A stretch of 64,000 nt of DNA from Chamaea fasciata (GCA_029207755.1 JARCOQ010000017.1:4414945-4478944); one strand, 5' to 3'; positions 11,542-24,600 are shown, counted from the first letter of the stretch. Made by a program: numbers and translations. The notes: generated by a model not told the origin, from the sequence alone.

Positions 11542-12399
11542 GTAAGGAGGGAAGGTTTCCAAATAGAAATCAGTCTGGAATCACGTTCATCAGTCTTTGT
11601 AAACACATCAAATCCAAATGTTCTAATCCTGCCCAGACCAAAGTTATCACATTCCCATTGTTTCCAGTGGGTGAGGATTTCATCCCAGAGTGCTGCTGGA
11701 GTATTTTGAGCTTTGATGAAAATAGCTGCCACTGTCTGACATTGATGATGAGGTGAATAAAGTGAATGTTGTGCAGGATAATGAATTTTTCCCAGTTATA
11801 TTTCCTCTTTCTTCAGGTACAACAATTAAATTCATTCCTGAATTTTTGCGTGTTGAGAAAATCTCCTCTGAGTTACATAAATTTTCTCACATTCTTTATT
11901 TACTTTATTGAACATGTGTGGTAAAAATATCAACCCCAAAATTCATCTTCCTCTTGGAATTTGTTTTGCCATCTGGTAGTCGTGAACGAGAGAGAAACTT
12001 TTTATCCCTGCCGGGAGAGCTGCGAAGGCCTCCCTCATCTTTTCTTCTGTTTTGTTGAAATAGAAAACTTTTCCATGCGAAAAAATAAAATTTTCAAATG
12101 GCCACGATGGGACTGGGCTTCCATCAACGAGACCTTGGCTTCATGTCTGGCCTCACAGCAGGCGTGGGGAGCCTGATGCTGCTCTTGGTTGTTTGTGTTG
12201 TAGGAGCTCAGCCTCGTTTCTGTGCATGATGCCCATGGAACTCATATATTTAAGGATAGTGGAGCAACTTGCATTTTCTTAATGAGGCTCGTGATACTCA
12301 GAGTTGCGGGGCCTTTGGAAATGTTAGTGCAATAGCAGCTTTCTGGGATGGGTATTGTATCTTCCTGTCTGCCTTAGAGGCTCTCTGGCAGATGGACTA
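11542..12399. other. non-coding single-copy sequence
   Basis: No gene recognised. It contains a strong pyrimidine tract ending in TTCAG at 11803-11817, followed by GTACAA. That resembles a 3' splice site, but no acceptable donor follows nearby. Confidence 0.5.
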
Positions 12400-12665
12400 C
12401 AAGGAAAATAGTTTAAATGGGGACGCGGGTTCAGAATAACTCGCCGTTTAATTGCTCTCTTTCAAAATCATTGTGTATCCTGAAGGTTTTACCACCAGTT
12501 AATGTTGCATTTACAGTTCTTAAGATGTTCATTATAGAAGCAGAGTCAAGAGCCTTTTCTGAAGGGAGCTGGCGTGAACACTCCCAAGATATTGTAGGCT
12601 GCGAGGCACAACTTTTTGTTTGGTTTGAAGCAAGGTACCGGCGCTTTGCGATGAATTTTAATTGA
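12400..12665. promoter_or_regulatory. candidate conserved non-coding element
   Basis: Several CpGs survive in non-repetitive sequence at both ends (GGACGCGGG and CTCGCCG on the left; ACCGGCGC and TTGCGATG on the right). They flank TTTAATTG and TTTTAATTGATT homeodomain-type words. CpG retention outside an island suggests constraint. The open + frame here (12417-12665) has no start or splice support. Confidence 0.25.
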
Positions 12666-15264
12666 TTCCAGTTGCAGTTAGTTTTTCAGCTTGTCATTGT
12701 TAGGGAGAGACTTGTTTGGTGTGGGGCAAAACATCTCTGCATTCTTCATCGTGACGTGCAGGACTTTTATCCTCTTTTGGTGTAAATGAGCCTAAAGCCA
12801 CTGATGTGATGAAACTCTGCTGATTTCTGCCACTTGAACTCCTCTTTTTGCTGCCTGACATGCAAAACACAAAGGGATTACTCAGTGTGGAATGCCTGCA
12901 GAATCAGGCCCTTCAAAATAAATTAGTCACATCTCTGTCCAAGCAGATTGCAATAAAACAAGAAATATGAGTACTGCTCTTAGAATAATTTTGAACATAA
13001 AATTTTTTTACTGTGTTTCTTCTCAAAGGAGCTAAAATGTGGTCTCTTACAGATAAATATAAATGAGCAGACCAGTGAATTTGGATGAAATCATACCTTT
13101 TTAAAGATGCAAATTGAAAATTAAGCCTCAAAACAATAGAATCCTCCTGGGCCTTTCAGGAAGGATTGTATATTGCTCGTCAGATACTGCTGCCAGGTTG
13201 CAAATTTTATTTCACAGTGAATTCCATGGGAGAGCTGCTGGAGCTCGCTTTTATGATGAAAAGAGAAGGACTTATTGAAAAGATGTGTAGCTCTTTCAAC
13301 AATCTGGATCATCTCTTTTAGGAAAGAGATTCCTTTATAGGGAAGGCCGTAATGGGGAGTGTTGTACTTAACAAATTTTGTCTGGGCCTTTGCATTAAAA
13401 CCAGGAGTGTTATGTGGATGTTCCTCCTAGTACGGGAGAACCTCTTCTCTTGGCCCCATTTTAGACCCACAACTTTAGCAGATTTTAGTTTTTTTTCTCT
13501 TGAGTCATCTTAGGGCTGTCTCCTTTCCATCTCTTGCTTCCCTCTATTCTGTTTTTTTCATTCCGATTTTTTTCTTGGGAAGATTCTTTCAGGCATTGTG
13601 ATGTCTTTTGACTACAATCATTCAACTTGAAAGTCTCCAGGCTGAAAATATTAAAGGGGAAGAATCTGTTCAGTAACTTTTCAAAAAAAAAAAATAATAA
13701 AGTCATGATAAAGGAGGTTAAAATTAAGCAGTTTACTCGTTGGTTAAAAGAGATGAGAAATTGTCTCTTTACAAAATTATAGGATTCTAAGTAAGGCAAA
13801 TTCTGCAGTTTGATTCACTCTGGTAGGGACATGGCAAGACTTTCAGGAGGCATTTTGCACTGATGTCATCCTGTCTCTGCCTTTGACTGCTGCTTTTTAT
13901 GGGATATAAATACTTGCCAAATGTGGGGAAGGTGCCAGAAATGGATTTACAGGCATAAATCCTAAGGGTAACCTGGAAGTGTCTCACAAACCTCCACCTG
14001 GCTATTGGTTCTGTTTGAAATGAATCTCAGACATGGACTTAAATGTTTGCAGTGATGGATCTTTGTAACAGAGTTCCATTAAAATAAGATACATAGAAGA
14101 AGAATGTTTTGGGTTTGTATGGAATTAAAAAAAATCATGGTTAGTACTACAAGGCTGCTGATCACAGAACGCAGCTTAATTTCAAGGGAAAAGTCTTAAC
14201 TTTGATTATGAAGGAAATATTTCCACAATTTCCGATTCTGCAGTCAGAAAATTCTTCTGCTTGTGGCTAGCCCCTGTTGATGCAGATCAGGTTTAAAAAT
14301 GCAGTTTTACTGGGCAACTGTGGAACAAAGTCAAAGTTTATAAGGCAGAGACTTGCTTCCAGCAGGAAAGTGTTCAACTGGAATTCAGCTGTTAAAGATG
14401 TTGTTCATGGGGAGTTTGACAAACTGAGCCCTGTACATGGAACTTCAGTTTGGGCCTGGTTATAGTAATTCTGGTTGTGCAGCTGCAATATTAATAAGCC
14501 CATGAAACAGTAGAAATGCAGCAGTGAGCTGGCACGGAGAGGAAATTGATGAGGAAATGGCTTAAAAATGTGGCTTTGCATATGTTTTCAGTGTGCTAGA
14601 AATGTATTTTAACTTGCAGATTTCCTGCTGCGGTGGTGTTACGAGCTGAGAAGGGGACTGGACCCTGCGTTACAAACCAGCTTTTTTTCAATAAACGGAG
14701 GCTTCAGCTTTAAAGCATGTATGTGGGTTGGTTTGGGTTTTTTCCCTTTTCCCTTGTAAATCAGGTTGTATTTAATTGCCAGTCCCAATCTGTCTCTGCA
14801 CCCATGCTGTATATGGACAGAAAAAAGCACATTTGTGTGAGGCTGTGCTGTTTGCCCCGGCTGTGAGAGCGGGATCAGGAGGTTGATCATCTCCTGAGTC
14901 CATCCAGTTGGTCACAGCAAATTCTCTTGACACAGCCAGAATAGGATAGGCAGAAGCAGGGACCAGCCATTCTCTGGGTGGATTCATCTCAGCAAGACTG
15001 TTTAGCTTTTTTTTTTAATATTACAGTTTAAAAGGCTCAGTTTGATGCAGATAACGCTCTGCAATTAGAATTTAATTTCAGAGAAGTACTAGAGAGCATA
15101 CCCTGACATGCCTCCCCCATAGAAAGTTTATTTCAAATTGTTGGGAAGATAGAGTATTAAGTAAATGAAATGTGAGTAATACCTTGCAGATTGCAGAGAA
15201 GTGTATGCCTAGGCATTTTAAAAGTAAGGATAATACTTCACCAGCTCCTGAGAAATATATCAAA
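12666..15264. other. non-coding single-copy sequence
   Basis: AT-rich DNA with short frames only and an A-run at 13682-13692. I see no transposable element tail, RNA gene or convincing exon. Confidence 0.55.
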
Positions 15265-15361
15265 GATGCATAGATTTTAAGGCCAGGAGGCACTGTTAGA
15301 TCATCTCTTCTGACAACCTGCATAACAAGCTAAAAAGTTTTCCAGTAATTGCATCAAACAT
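15265..15361 (-). mobile_element. ancient CR1-type LINE 3' tail fragment
   Basis: The words GATTTTAAGGCCAGGAGG, GATCATCTCTTCTGAC and the following CCTGCATAACA match, with decay, the 3' end of an old sauropsid CR1 subfamily as I remember it. The GTTTTCCAGTAATTGCATC stretch continues the alignment. The conventional reading places the LINE 3' end at the left, so the element is on the - strand. It is 5' truncated and carries no reverse transcriptase frame. The divergence suggests insertion before the radiation of modern birds. Confidence 0.7.
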
Positions 15362-15727
15362 ACACAAAAAATATAAAAGAAAACAGTTCTGATTAAACAG
15401 CAAGAAATGTGCACATTGAAGGTGTCGTCATTTCTCTGGGCTTCAGTTTGCAGAAGTTTTGTTTGCTTGCGTGATGCAAATTGGATCCACTGCCTGACTC
15501 ATCCAGCGGCACCTGAATTTTGATTCCTTGTGTTATCATTTATAACCTTTAGGTGGATTAGATGTTCTTAGAGATGAGGAACGTGTTTCACACAGGGGTG
15601 GTTGAGTCCTGGAGGGGAGAACCATGAACTGAGCAGCTGCAGGTACCCAGTAGTGCCAGGTCTGAAGCTACCACACTTTGCCCATCATTTTCAGCATGAT
15701 TTCTTCTCAACAGCAAAAACTACCTAA

Positions 15728-15783
15728 AGGGGTTTTTTTTTAGAAACAAGCAAGTAATGATAATTTTTCAAAAAAAAACCCCT
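15728..15783. repeat. perfect 14-bp inverted repeat
   Basis: AGGGGTTTTTTTTT (15728-15741) and AAAAAAAAACCCCT (15770-15783) are exact reverse complements separated by 28 nt. The four G and four C residues make this more than two opposed homopolymers. No target-site duplication or element family is recognised. Confidence 0.7.
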
Positions 15784-18568
15784 ACAAATAAAAAAAGCCT
15801 CTCTACTTTTTGAGTACCAGCGGTCTGTCTGATTTTGGAGCCAATTCTATTATTTCCTGCAGTTTAGGTTCAATTTGAGCTCTTTGTCTGAATTACACCG
15901 TGTGCCAGCCTTCCTTTTTTTTTTGCCCTTCACTGCACCCGCAGTGATTTTATTTTGTTTGCCGTTGAAGTATGGCTTTACACAAACTCTGGGAATGGTA
16001 TGCATATGGATCACTTACAAATAAATCTGTGTACAGAAAACATAGATTGCCAAGTAGGCAAAACATAAAGATGTCTGTGCACTCATAATTTCCTAGCATT
16101 ACTGTGTACTGCACTTAGCAGCATTAAGAGCTGTGTATCTTCGCTGCAGAACATATGTTCAGGCAGGAAAACCACCTGCATTAATTTTTGTTTTCAGGTG
16201 TCACTGCACGTGAATCTTCACTGCCTGTCGGGATTCATATAGATGGCTGATGCAGCATGTGAAGATAACACGTTGCACTTGGAGGAAATATTCTCTGTGA
16301 ACTTAGATGCTCTTAATATTGATGTTATTTAGCTTCTCTGGACTCCATCTGCTCAGCTATTCTCAGCACAGGTCTCCAAGGCTGCTTGGGTACTCACTTG
16401 GCTTTAACTGTAGTTAAGAGGTGAGTTTAATACAGGATAGCTGTCAGGTAGGAGCCATATCGAATTTTAGATTTCACACAGGGCACTTCATAAAGTGCCT
16501 TTCGTTACCAGTAGTGGTGTGCTGATGGTTATGATGAGTTTGTACAGTGATAAAATCGTTCAATGGTGCATTTGTCAACAGTGTCAAGGTAATAGAAATG
16601 ACTTAAACATCATCTCTTTCAATTTATGCTCTGAAGGAGCTGAACTATTCTGTAGGCATACTTGAATTTCAAATAATTATATCTGAGAATCGTCATTTTA
16701 TTTTGCAGAAGCTTTAGTAGTTGGTCTCTGCAGCTTCATGTAAGTGCCATCTCATGCTTCTACATCCCTTTCAGCTGGTGTGGTGCCTTCTCTTCCTCCC
16801 CTTCTCCTGCCTGCTTTGTTTCCATATGCTTGACATAATTGTTCAGGCAGATACACTGCAGATGGATCATGGAAAGCTCACATTAGGATAACTTGAACAA
16901 AGCTACTCTTTGAAATCACTTACTGATGTGAATGTGGTGAGTGTTATGCTTGAAAATGCCTTGGTTTTAAGTGAGTGATCATGGATAAGTTTTCATCTGT
17001 ATTTAATAGTCCATTAAAAACTCCTTAAAATACAGCTTTTCTGAGAAGCTGAAGATGGAAGGATGCTCTTGTGCTTTATGCTGATTGACACCAACTCAAC
17101 CAGCATCTACAACTAAAAGGAACTTAGAGCAGCAACCACACTATTAGCTGTGGTGGGGCATGATTATTCACAGATGATATAATCTATATTTAATTGTAGC
17201 CACCTAAATTCAGTCCACGGCTTGTTTGGACTCTTGTTCATGGGGAGACTTCCAGGACTTAATTTTTCTCCTTAATCACAGCAGCTTCCCTATGACAAGA
17301 TGTGTTGTAAGCAGCACTGAGGGCCCCTTCACAAGGTTGGACCCACTTCAGATTCAGCACATTCAGGGGGTTGTGATTCCCATTGGTTTGGGATTGGCTT
17401 TGGCCCTGGTTAAAGAAGACATATTAAAGATCATTTCATGAGGCTTTTTTAAACAAATATTTAATCAGTGAGTCCTGATTTGTTCCTTTGCAAATGGATT
17501 TGATACATAAACAGCTGTTATAGCAGAGGAAATTTGTTGGACTTAGTCCTTTCTTTGGTAGCAGCATGGTCTTTATTTCATGTTGGTGTCTTCCATCCGC
17601 ACCTTGTCACTGAATTTCCCCTATTTTTCTCATTCTCTTCTTTGTAGTTCTGAATGGAAGAACCAGCAAACATTTTCAGACTTCAGAAATTACAACAACC
17701 AAACAAAATTACCAAAAAAACCTGCCCAGCCTCACTTTAGTAGTTGCTTGTTTTTGGAATTTTGAAGAGGCTTTTCCTATCCTGGATGAGGTTCCAATCT
17801 GGAGCAGCACTTGAGAATTACAGCAAGTGCTGTAGCAATGCCACCTAGGAGAAGATGCCAAGAAATAAGGAAATAGACATTTTATTACAAACAGCAGGTG
17901 GTTAAGTTAGTGTAGCAAGCAATGCCAGACATGTCTGAATTTGCAGTGAGTACAAGGCAGTATCTTGTCATGGGATGGCAAAGGTGGAGTCAAAGATGCA
18001 GGCAGCAATGATGATAAATGTTCAGGGCAGATGCTGCTCTTGCCAAGGTGTAGATCACCATCAAATAGGGAAATAAATCTTCCCCGTGTTGACTTGAATT
18101 TCCTGCTCTGCCAGCAGTTCTGCTCCCATGTAGGCCCATTCCTGACTTGGTTGTGTTTTACTTACCAACACATGAATAGTCAAAGCTTTATTAAATTTTA
18201 TTAAGGAATTGAACACCCTCTTCTGCCCTCCTTGCTGTTTTCTATTTGTGTCCCGGTGGTGGAATTGGTTTGGTTGGTACTGCTGATGCTTTTGGAGTCC
18301 TGTGTGGTTTCTCTGTGCATAAATGGGGACAGCTTGGAGTCACAAGTTGGATAATCTGAGTAAAGATTTTGCTGCTTTGGATCTGCTGCCTGGAGCTGTT
18401 GACTCCCTCCTGAAAGGTCTTTGCTGTTCAGGGAGCTGGAGCCTGTTGTACAGTGGATACACTGCAGTCCTGCTTGGGAGAGCTGACATACCTGCATATG
18501 CTTTGATAATTGATTTAATAACAAAATCAGGTGTATGTTGAATATAATTAGTTCCGAATTTTTTGTCC
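15784..18568. other. non-coding single-copy sequence
   Basis: No gene recognised. Short open frames occur around 17226-17441 and 17580-17765 without splice or start support. A donor-like AAGAG/GTGAGT lies at 16421-16428 with no matched acceptor. Confidence 0.55.
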
Positions 18569-18592
18569 TTTTTTTTTTTTTTTTTTTTTTTT
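18569..18592. repeat. T24 homopolymer run
   Basis: Twenty-four consecutive T residues followed by AGGAACC. It could be the tail of a - strand retroposon, but no body is recognisable to its right. Confidence 0.85.
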
Positions 18593-20039
18593 AGGAACCT
18601 AAAGCCCATTTTAGGCAGCAGTGACAGCTAAGCTTTTCAAAAGCTGGGAATGAATGATAATACACCCTGAAGCATATTATAAAAAGTCCATGTTCTTCAT
18701 GGATGGGGTCATTGGAGAGGCACAGGAAGAAGCTGTCAGTTGTGGTGTTCAAGGAGCTGTTTGTTCCTATTCATTTTCAGTGGCTAAAGCTGCTGCTCCA
18801 CGTTTTCTCTGACAGTCCTTTTGTCGTGCTGTCTCGCGGAGGTGGAGGGCACACAAACCACCTATAATTTCAGGCCAAGCCCAGGACTTGTCTTCTTGTT
18901 GCTGTCATTGGGCAAAGGGTGTAATTGGGGTGGCTCAGGTCCCTGCTGTGTGGCTGTCTGGGGGGACAGGTAGGGAGGGAGAACTGTGTTCTGCGGCAGT
19001 GGTTGTTTCTCTCTGTCCCAATATTGAACTGATGGTATCTCAGGGATGGGCTGTGGGAGAAGCCCCCAGTGTGTCCTGCAGCTGGCAACACCTGGAGGAG
19101 TTTTATGTGGTTTTCCTCTCTGTTGAGAACCTCTGTGGGTGACCCACATGCATGGCAGGAGATGCAGATGTTGTAGCAGCTCCTTCTGGGGTGTATGGAG
19201 GTCACGGCCAGTCAGGAGTTGATGGAGATTATGACTTCTGCACTATCCCACTTCTTGTGGCTGACAGGAGGAGTGTGAGCCAGGTGAGAGCTGTGGTTTC
19301 TGGGTGGGATTTGTCCTCTGCCTGAGTCCACAGATGCCACCAGAGTTGTGTTTGGCTCATCCTGGGATTCTCTGCTTTTATGTGGTTAAATACCTGATTT
19401 TGAGCAGATCACAGTGCCAGAATGATTGAGAGCAGTAACTTTAACGTTGCCTTGTTTCCTTCTTACATCAGTGTGAGATAGCTGTACCAGAATGTATGAA
19501 TTACTTTAAATGGAGCAACAGGAGAAATTATATGGTTTTGGCAGCATTGCTGTAACACGAGACAAAGTTCTGAGTGTTTGAAAACCAGATTCTTCTGCTT
19601 TTGTCAGTCTGGAATTCCAGGCAACCTTGTAGGAAAAAAAGAGAAGGTGGAGCTAAAGCAAAATCCCATTATGTAGAGAGGTAATGCTGTGAACAGGGTT
19701 CTTGTGCAGATGGTGGCTTGCTCTTGTGTATGCATGGCTTTCACCTCCTCTTAGAGGCAGCTCCTGTTAATGCAGATATAAAACTGCCTGTTAATTGGAG
19801 TACATGGAGATAATGGTAGGTATAATCTCTAAGTAAACTCTTAAAAGCTCTGGAAAAAGGGTATTTAAAAAAAAAAAATCATCGCTCCCCAAAACCTGGG
19901 TTTGCACTCAGCTTTGAAGATAGACTCATCAGTGTGCGGAGCAGACTTCTGCCTCGGGGCCATTTATAGTGCCGAAGCTTGTGAAGCTAAAACAGTTTGA
20001 TGTGTAATTGCAGGAGGAAATGGAAAACCTGCTGAGCAT
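18593..20039. other. non-coding single-copy sequence, G/T-rich in part
   Basis: The 18840-19320 interval is rich in G and T on the + strand and carries overlapping open frames of 80-110 codons on both strands. None resembles a known protein. A weak acceptor/donor pair around 19260-19285 is not convincing. Confidence 0.5.
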
Positions 20040-20350
20040 GGCAGGATATAGTGCCTTATCACCCTTTATGTGCATCCAGTGCTTGCTGAAATTGCCAGCG
20101 GATCCGCAACATCGACAGAACGGTGACATTTTTCATGGGCCGCCGTGTTCTGAATCAACACTGCAACAGCGCGATTAGAGCAGGTAAAGTAGGGGGAACA
20201 ATCAAAGAGTTGCATGTGACAGATCAGGTTTTAGTCATTCCCTGCTCCTTATTGCCTGCTGTCGTGTGTGATATGCAAAACAGCTCCTCCAGACGCATTA
20301 CACCTTCACATTACCTGAAAATTGAATTTTATTTGGTGGCCTGCATATAA
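20040..20350. promoter_or_regulatory. candidate conserved block, with a possible small exon
   Basis: A cluster of CpGs sits in unique sequence (CCAGCGGATCCGCAAC, ATCGACAG, AACGG, GCCGCCG, AGCGCGATT). The motif GAGCAG/GTAAAG at 20180/20181 looks like a donor. The stretch 20099-20180 has an open + frame, but the AG before it lacks a pyrimidine tract. I favour a conserved regulatory element over an exon. I recognise neither the DNA nor the peptide. Confidence 0.3.
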
Positions 20351-21631
20351 TTTATAGCACTCTTCCAATGCACTTCAGTTCTCATTTAGCTAAAAGTGTG
20401 TTCTTTATTTCCTACTGGCAGGGAAACAGAAATAAAACTGAATATTCAGCACCACTTACAGTATATAAGAAACCAGGCTATTGAAGTTTTAAGCTGCTTG
20501 GATGTGTTATTGACAAGAACTGTCTATTCTGGAGTTAAGCACACGATGTATTTGATTCCCAGAGGTATCATCTCTCCATAGTAATTAATCAGGGAAAAGG
20601 CACTGACTCTGAATGGCAGTACTTGAAGTTATGGGCCACTATCAGCACTCGAAAACTAAATGATAATTGAAGATACCATATGGAGGAGAAATGGGGGTCC
20701 AGGCTAAGGACTTGGATCCAGCCTTGCAGGGTGGAGAGGAAAAAAGGTTTTTTAATTATTCAAATAGAAGTACTACTTCTGCTAAGCACTTCACTACATG
20801 GAAAAGTACCCTGTAAATAATTCACTGCTTGTATTGTTGTGTGTGAGGGGCTGTTGGGATCAACTCCTGGACCAGCACAGATTGTCCACCCATACACACT
20901 AAAGCAGATAATGCTGCCAGTGCAGTATCTCTGTATCAACAAGTTACCTGAATGCAGAGAAACTGGCAGTGAAAATTCATCTGGGTTTTAAAACAATGAC
21001 TTGCAACTAGGATTTAGGGTCTGTGCTTATTTCTCTTCCACCTAAAAGCACAATGCAATGGGCTGTACAAGATCCTGGGAAGTTTACCCAGCAAGCAGAA
21101 TGTTAACTGAATATCAGGATCTGTGGAAAAGCTTGGCCAAAAGGCAAAAGGAGCCATTAGAAGCAAGAGGTAGACAACAAACTGTGCTAGAGAAGTTACA
21201 AAACTGGTGGCTGGCACAGTCATGGATGAAGATTAAAATAACGCTGCATCCCAAAGCACCAACACTGCCACGGCTTTTGGAGGGAGGGTTCAGATTTCCA
21301 GCTCGTGTTGGGGAGTGATGCAGTTATGCTGATTTATGCAGCCCTTGGAGAACCTTTAAATGTGCACCCCTTCTCTTGGCATGTCTTCAGTGAGATTTAA
21401 ACTGCTGCATGATAAATACGGCAGTAATGGGGCTCTGGTGTTGTACACCTGCAGTCGGCACTGGGGATATCCCTCACTTGCAGTGCTCTGTGATACGAAT
21501 TTTGACTACAGGAACTTATGTTTTACCTGATGCTTTCCCAGCTCTTTTGCAGCCACTTTGCTCTTTGTCATGCAGGTTCCTTCCTATGATTTTCATTTTC
21601 CTAGGTCAAATCTGAGGAATTGGTATCTGCG

Positions 21632-21632
<1 letters not shown>
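20351..21632. other. non-coding single-copy sequence
   Basis: No gene, repeat tail or RNA gene recognised. Frames are short and unsupported. Confidence 0.55.

Positions 21633-21681
<49 letters not shown>
21633..21681. repeat. T49 homopolymer run
   Basis: Forty-nine consecutive T residues, by far the longest homopolymer in the window. If it is a retroposon tail, the body would lie to the right on the - strand. The 100 bases there do not look like a CR1 or a known retrogene. Assembly or sequencing error in the exact length is likely. Confidence 0.85.
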
Positions 21682-21682
<1 letters not shown>

Positions 21683-24600
21683 GTCGATGTCCTTTGTTTA
21701 TATCCTCTCTGAACCTGATTTATAGAGCAGGTCATTTGTTGCAACCAAACATTTATTTCAATCTTGTCTTTACAGTTTGATCTTTCAAATAAACTCAATT
21801 TACTTTTATTCTTCAAGAAAAATTCATCTCGTCTAATAGGGTTTCAAATTTGATAGTTTGAAAGAATGAAAACAGCTTAAATGGTGTGCTCAGGCAAAAC
21901 TTGTGCCACGTAGGACAGCTAACAGCAGTGTGAATTTCAAAGTCTAATTACAGATGTTACCAACTATGAAATTTATGCTGTTTGTGGGGAATTTAACTGT
22001 GCAAATGTATGTTTAAAATGAAAAAACAAACAACCAAACCAACCACCTCTGAAAGCACTGAGTGGAATTCATTTGGTAGAGGAATCCTACTTGCAGTGGG
22101 GCATTCCATTTATTTCTCTCTGCTGTTAGAGGATGCAGATGAACCAGCTTTCCCTGTACCTCGCAGACTCAAAGGCTTCCAATTTTGGCAGTGTTTTTTG
22201 ATTATATTTATTTAGCAAAGCTATTGCTCCCGCAAGTGCAAGTGTTGCTGTTCCTTGTGTTCCTGATCTGACCTGCCTGGCAGGGCTGCTGGATTGATGC
22301 ACCCTTGGCTTGCAATTGTTGGAACTAAAGAATTCCTATAGCGGTGTGAATTGCCATGGACAGCAGAGGCTGTGCAGCCTGTGGAGGGTGGCAGGACTAA
22401 CTGGAACTACAGCTTTTCCAGAGTTCTCGTGCATCTTCTGGGGTCTGTAACATAAATCAAGAGTAATTAAAGGCACCCTCAGTCAGGGCTGTATATACCA
22501 AGATCTCTGCGAGTTCAGGATCTCCGCCTTTCTCACCTTGGAATACACCAACTAAAAATTCCTACAAAAAGTCTTCAATGTGAGATTTACACCTCGTATT
22601 TAAGAGGGCAAGACTTCACAGGTGATGTTTCATGTCTTTGAGCCGTAAAGCACAACTGTCTCTCTCTTGTAATTATTTTGTGAGTCCTTTACACCACAGC
22701 TGTAAACTTAAATAAACTTTCCTTAGGAGATGAGTAGCAGAACTATTTTAACTGCAGACTGTCTTTGGCATTGCTCTGGGTTGTTTTACAATAAAAGCCC
22801 TTTCTGCTGTACTGATGTGCTAAACACAGTAACAGATTTATTTTGTGTTATCATGAGAACAAATGCAGTTACAGTGTAGGCTTGAATAACATCAACACAT
22901 ATCTCTTCCCAAGGTAGAGATGAATTTTGTTCCTTTGCACAAACATAAACATGGCTTTGATGGAATAACAAGAATCAAAAACATTTTCCCCATATCCATC
23001 TGTGAGAAGCTCCTTGCACTTTAGCTCGATAAAACACTTTGTAAACAAAAATTTAGTGAAATAGAAGTTGATGTTAAGATAAGAAAAACAACAGCAGTGC
23101 TGTTCTGGAGATGCTCAAGTCTTGATTACAGTCCTGTGAAAAATGGTAAATAATTAAAAAATTTCAGTTTCATGAAGAGCAAACAACTTGGTTTCTTCAA
23201 ATGCAAATTTAAGGTTCACATCCTATTCTGTAACAATAAATGCATTTCAGCAGCTTTCAGTTTATTAAATAGCAAGCTTTGTTTAAATTGTGAGTTACAG
23301 CAGAAGTACTGATTATCTTTTAAGTCTGTAGTTGCATTTTTTGTCCTTTATTTCCTATTTATGTGAAGTAAAAAGCTGCAGAACACAATCTGTCCATCAG
23401 AAATTATGAGAATATGTATCCCTGTCACTAATGGTATGGAGTTTCCTTTACAACACTTGTGCTTTCTCCTAAATTTGAGTTTTATAGACTAGGTTTTGTT
23501 CTCCTTGAAAGTACATTATAAATCAATAAGATGCATTTTACAGCAAAAGGAAAACATTACGTGTGTGGAGCATTCTTTGGCAGAGCTTTATATTTTATTG
23601 AACCCTTGAAAAGTTGCAGAGTGGCACGCTTGGAGTAAGAGAAACTTGGCTTTCCATTGATGCTGGCTTGTGATTATGGTTTATCACCTTCAGGGCAAAT
23701 TTATTGCAGATCAGGGTGTGTGTGCTTCACTGACGTGTGGGGAATGTTTATTGGAGCCAGCTCTGCTCTGCAGCACCCACAGCAAACACTGGCCTGAGAA
23801 ATGATATGTGGAAAATATATGAAAAAAGACAAACTGGCTTCTGCAAAACTCTTCAGGGTGAAATCTTGACCTGGAGAAGGGATTGGGAGTTCTGGGTTGG
23901 GCTCAAAGGAGCTAAAGGGTTTTTTTGTTCAGTGTGCTCACACCATGACAGTGCCTGAGGCCCCTTCCAAAATCCTGCAGGACAGCCCAGATCTTGAAAG
24001 AAACCTTGAGGATGCAGATAAAACCCCCCCAAAAATAAAAAGAACTCAGAGAGTGTGCTCCTGGTTTTGGATGCATCTCCTCTCCCAGCTCTGCTGCTTT
24101 AGTCCTGTCCCCCAGGCTATCCACGGTCTGACTCTGGTTCTCCTTCAGTTGAGTAGGAAACAAAAAAAATATACTACTCTTCTGACTGTTTTTGAAACAC
24201 AACGTGCATGCCCTGAAGGAGAGAAAAAATAAATAATTCAGACACTAGAAAAATTAAAACATCGAAATGAAGCCAAAATCCCAAATCACAGCAAAATACT
24301 TTGATTGGTTATTTCCTCTTCATACTTTCCTGTGATGATTTTTTTTTTCCAGCCACCAGTAAGTCTGTCAAATCAAAGTGTTTATTTAAAGGAAATATTT
24401 ACCGCAGTGTTTTCTTTTAGGAGTCATATGTTCTAAAATTAGAAAAGAATCCCTTTTATCTGTGTGGTTAAAGACAGTTCAGCAGTGGTAGGATGTTTTA
24501 TTTTGTTTCAGGCAGGTGACACGTTGCCTCGCTGGCTGACAAGGTTCAATCTTTGTTTGAATTGTTGACCTTTCCCCCAGAAACATCTTCTGTATTAAAA

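Noticed and set aside
11795..11825. Strong pyrimidine tract plus CAG followed by GTACAA as a recursive splice site
   Set aside because: GTACAA is a poor donor, and no exon donor follows nearby.
15728..15783. GGGGTTTT word as telomeric repeat
   Set aside because: A single copy, and vertebrate telomeres use TTAGGG. It is part of an inverted repeat.
18569..18592. T24 run as the tail of a processed pseudogene
   Set aside because: No recognisable coding or RNA body in the right-hand flank on the - strand.
23897..24232. Overlapping frames of about 100 codons on both strands
   Set aside because: No recognisable product, no splice or start support, and mutual overlap.
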